Assembly: GCA_902803245.1 (NCBI GenBank)
Contig: CADCPJ010000218.1
Location: forward strand, 1 to 6,720
Length of the DNA: 6,720 bases
Source of the DNA: an uncultured Lachnospiraceae bacterium
GTDB taxonomy: Bacteria; Bacillota; Clostridia; Lachnospirales; Lachnospiraceae
Direction: 5' to 3'
In this document: piece by piece, positions 5,387 to 6,720 of the stretch
Numbering within the stretch: position 1 is the stretch's first letter
How the letters are laid out: each line of letters opens with the position of its first letter
The notes under the pieces: model-generated
What the model saw: the letters and a program-made list of their open reading frames with translations, nothing else
Database searches by the model: none
What the model was told of the DNA's origin: nothing
Position numbers and translations under genes: made by a program

Positions 5387-6720
5387 GCAGCTTCACCCCC
5401 TTAAGGAGCATTCCGTGTCTGCGTCTTCTCACGTCGAGGAGGCGGCCAAGCCGCCGCACAAGGGCGGTCAGGATGCCTGCCAGCACAAAATAGATGACAG
5501 CGACGCTGATCAGCGGGAAAAATGCCTCGTAGGTCCGGCTCCGGATAATGTCGCCCATCTTCGTGAGATCCTGCACGGCGATGTACCCGACAACAGCTGT
5601 CGCCTTGATCAGCGCGGTGACCTGCCCGATATAGGTCGGCAGAATATGCGGCACGGCCTGCGGGAGCACAATGCGGAAGAAAGCTTTTCGCTCTGTGTAT
5701 CCCAGCGCATAAGCGGCCTGCATCTGTTCCTTCCCCACCGCGCCGACACCGGTCTTCAGCATCATAATGACGGCAGCACCGAATATAAGCGTGAATCCGA
5801 TCACGGATACCCAGGTTCCCGGGATCGATACCGCTCCGAAAATAACGTAATAGAGAATCATCAGGAACACGACCACCGGCATCCCCTGAACCAGCCAGAC
5901 GGAGAAACGGGTGATCTGGTTCATGACCGGGTTTCCTCCCCTTAAGGCCAGATAGACGGCAAAGCCAAGCAGAGTTCCGATAAAGACGGACAGCACCGTG
6001 ATGAGAAGCGTAGTGCCGCTGCCCTGCAGCAGAAGCTTCCAGCGGTCCTCGCGGATGAAGGTTTTCTCAAAGCTGGCGGCTGTCTGGCGGAAAAAGCCGG
6101 ACAGAAAAGAGACAGCGGCATTTCCGGAAGGTGCGCCCTCAGCTTTCAGGACGGCCATCTGGTAGCCTCCGACATAATAGGGGTCCGAGAAGTTGACGCT
6201 CTCTTTCCGTTCCTCGGTAATGGCAATCCCGGAAAGGGCAAAGTCGTACATTCCGGTCTGCACGGCTGCCAGCATGCCGTCAAAGTTCATGGAGCTGATG
6301 CCCAGGCCGTAGCCATATGCCTCGCAGAAGCGGGCGCACAGCTCCACCTCAATGCCGACCAGTTCCTCCCCGCGGTAATAATTCATCGGCGGATAAGTGC
6401 CCTCCGTCGTCACCTTGAGGACACCGTTTGTCGCAGGAAACGAGCGGTAATCCGGAACTGTGCGCTCCTCTTCGGGCGCTTCGATCCACTTGTCGACCAT
6501 TGCGTCCAGTTCGCCCTTTTCCTTTGCTTCCGCTATCCATTCGTTCAGCTCTTTTCGGAGCTTATCGCCTTTCCCGTTCTTCGGCAGGACAACTCCGCAG
6601 TCGTAGCTTCTCAGCTTCTCATCCATGACGAAAAGGGAAGAGTCCTCCGCAGCCATCATTCTTACGACCAGAGTGTCACCCGGGAAGCCGTCGATCTTCT
6701 TCGCCTTCAGGGCAGCCTCC
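5379..6720 (-). CDS. Fused solute-binding / permease protein of a polar amino-acid ABC transporter (5' end beyond window)
   Basis: The frame is open through the right edge; 446 residues and the stop are visible, and the Met codon at 6659 is internal. Visible residues 1-80 are the C-terminal half of a first SBP_bac_3 domain (AALKAKKIDG, then a Leu-rich helix and KGELDAMVDKW). Residues about 98-193 start a second one: NGVLKVTTEGTYPP, FDGMLAAVQTGMYDFALSG, then TEERKESVNFSDPYY. It breaks off at the hinge (MAVLKAE) with lobe 2 missing. From about residue 227 a HisM/GlnP-type membrane domain follows with about five helices and the EAA loop (QAAYALGYTERKAFF then RIVLPQAVPHILP) that contacts the ATPase. 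Binding domains would sit outside the membrane, delivering a polar amino acid; the specificity is not readable. The gene overlaps the ATPase start by 8 bases (ATGATTGA). Confidence 0.9.
   Translation of the reverse strand, partial: EAALKAKKIDGFPGDTLVVRMMAAEDSSLFVMDEKLRSYDCGVVLPKNGKGDKLRKELNEWIAEAKEKGELDAMVDKWIEAPEEERTVPDYRSFPATNGVLKVTTEGTYPPMNYYRGEELVGIEVELCARFCEAYGYGLGISSMNFDGMLAAVQTGMYDFALSGIAITEERKESVNFSDPYYVGGYQMAVLKAEGAPSGNAAVSFLSGFFRQTAASFEKTFIREDRWKLLLQGSGTTLLITVLSVFIGTLLGFAVYLALRGGNPVMNQITRFSVWLVQGMPVVVFLMILYYVIFGAVSIPGTWVSVIGFTLIFGAAVIMMLKTGVGAVGKEQMQAAYALGYTERKAFFRIVLPQAVPHILPTYIGQVTALIKATAVVGYIAVQDLTKMGDIIRSRTYEAFFPLISVAVIYFVLAGILTALVRRLGRLLDVRRRRHGMLLKGVKLHD

Noticed and set aside
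5226..5945. 239-codon plus-strand frame opposite the permease
   Set aside because: It is antisense to the overlapping ATPase and permease genes, both with clear motifs. It lacks a ribosome site and known domains.
5379..6659. Treating Met at 6659 as the true start of the binding-protein/permease gene
   Set aside because: The frame stays open to the right edge and the upstream residues (AALKAKKIDG) continue the solute-binding domain, so the Met is internal.

Overview
The window looks like a piece of a moderately GC-rich anaerobic Firmicute chromosome, most likely Clostridia of the Lachnospiraceae type. That placement is inferred from strong AGGAGG ribosome sites, tightly overlapping genes, fused substrate-binding/permease amino-acid transporters and paired ABC exporters. 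It is not proved by any marker gene. Every supported gene lies on the minus strand, so transcription runs from the right edge to the left edge.

Right block (4298-6720): an amino-acid uptake ABC transporter of the polar amino-acid (PAAT/GlnPQ) family. The first gene enters from beyond the right edge. It fuses extracytoplasmic solute-binding modules to a HisM/GlnP-type permease, and it overlaps by 8 bases an ATPase gene of the GlnQ type. Both proteins are unusual. The second solute-binding module seems to stop at the hinge, with only lobe 1 present. The ATPase carries about 120 extra C-terminal residues that resemble a degenerate RsbW/GHKL-type histidine-kinase ATPase fold.

Gap (3933-4297): 365 bases with no convincing gene. 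It holds a weak A/T-stem terminator-like hairpin at the end of the uptake operon, several inverted repeats, a good extended -10 promoter firing leftward, and a roughly 95-base leader. In the leader, three copies of a GGACTG/CAGTCC element can form mutually exclusive stems just ahead of the exporter ribosome site.

Left block (1-3932): two ABC exporter half-transporters overlap by 20 bases and form an apparent heterodimer with one consensus and one degenerate ATP site, each defect lying in the expected partner. Only 51 bases downstream, a third gene starts and runs off the left edge. It has an excellent ribosome site, a Sec-type signal peptide, and then the start of a class II CCA-adding/poly(A)-polymerase head domain (GGxxRD motif). 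A nucleotidyltransferase fold normally found in the cytosol behind an export signal is the most surprising object here.

Together the region reads as an amino-acid importer operon followed by a separately promoted exporter operon with an attached, possibly secreted nucleotidyltransferase-like protein. No RNA genes, CRISPR arrays, insertion sequences or phage genes were seen.
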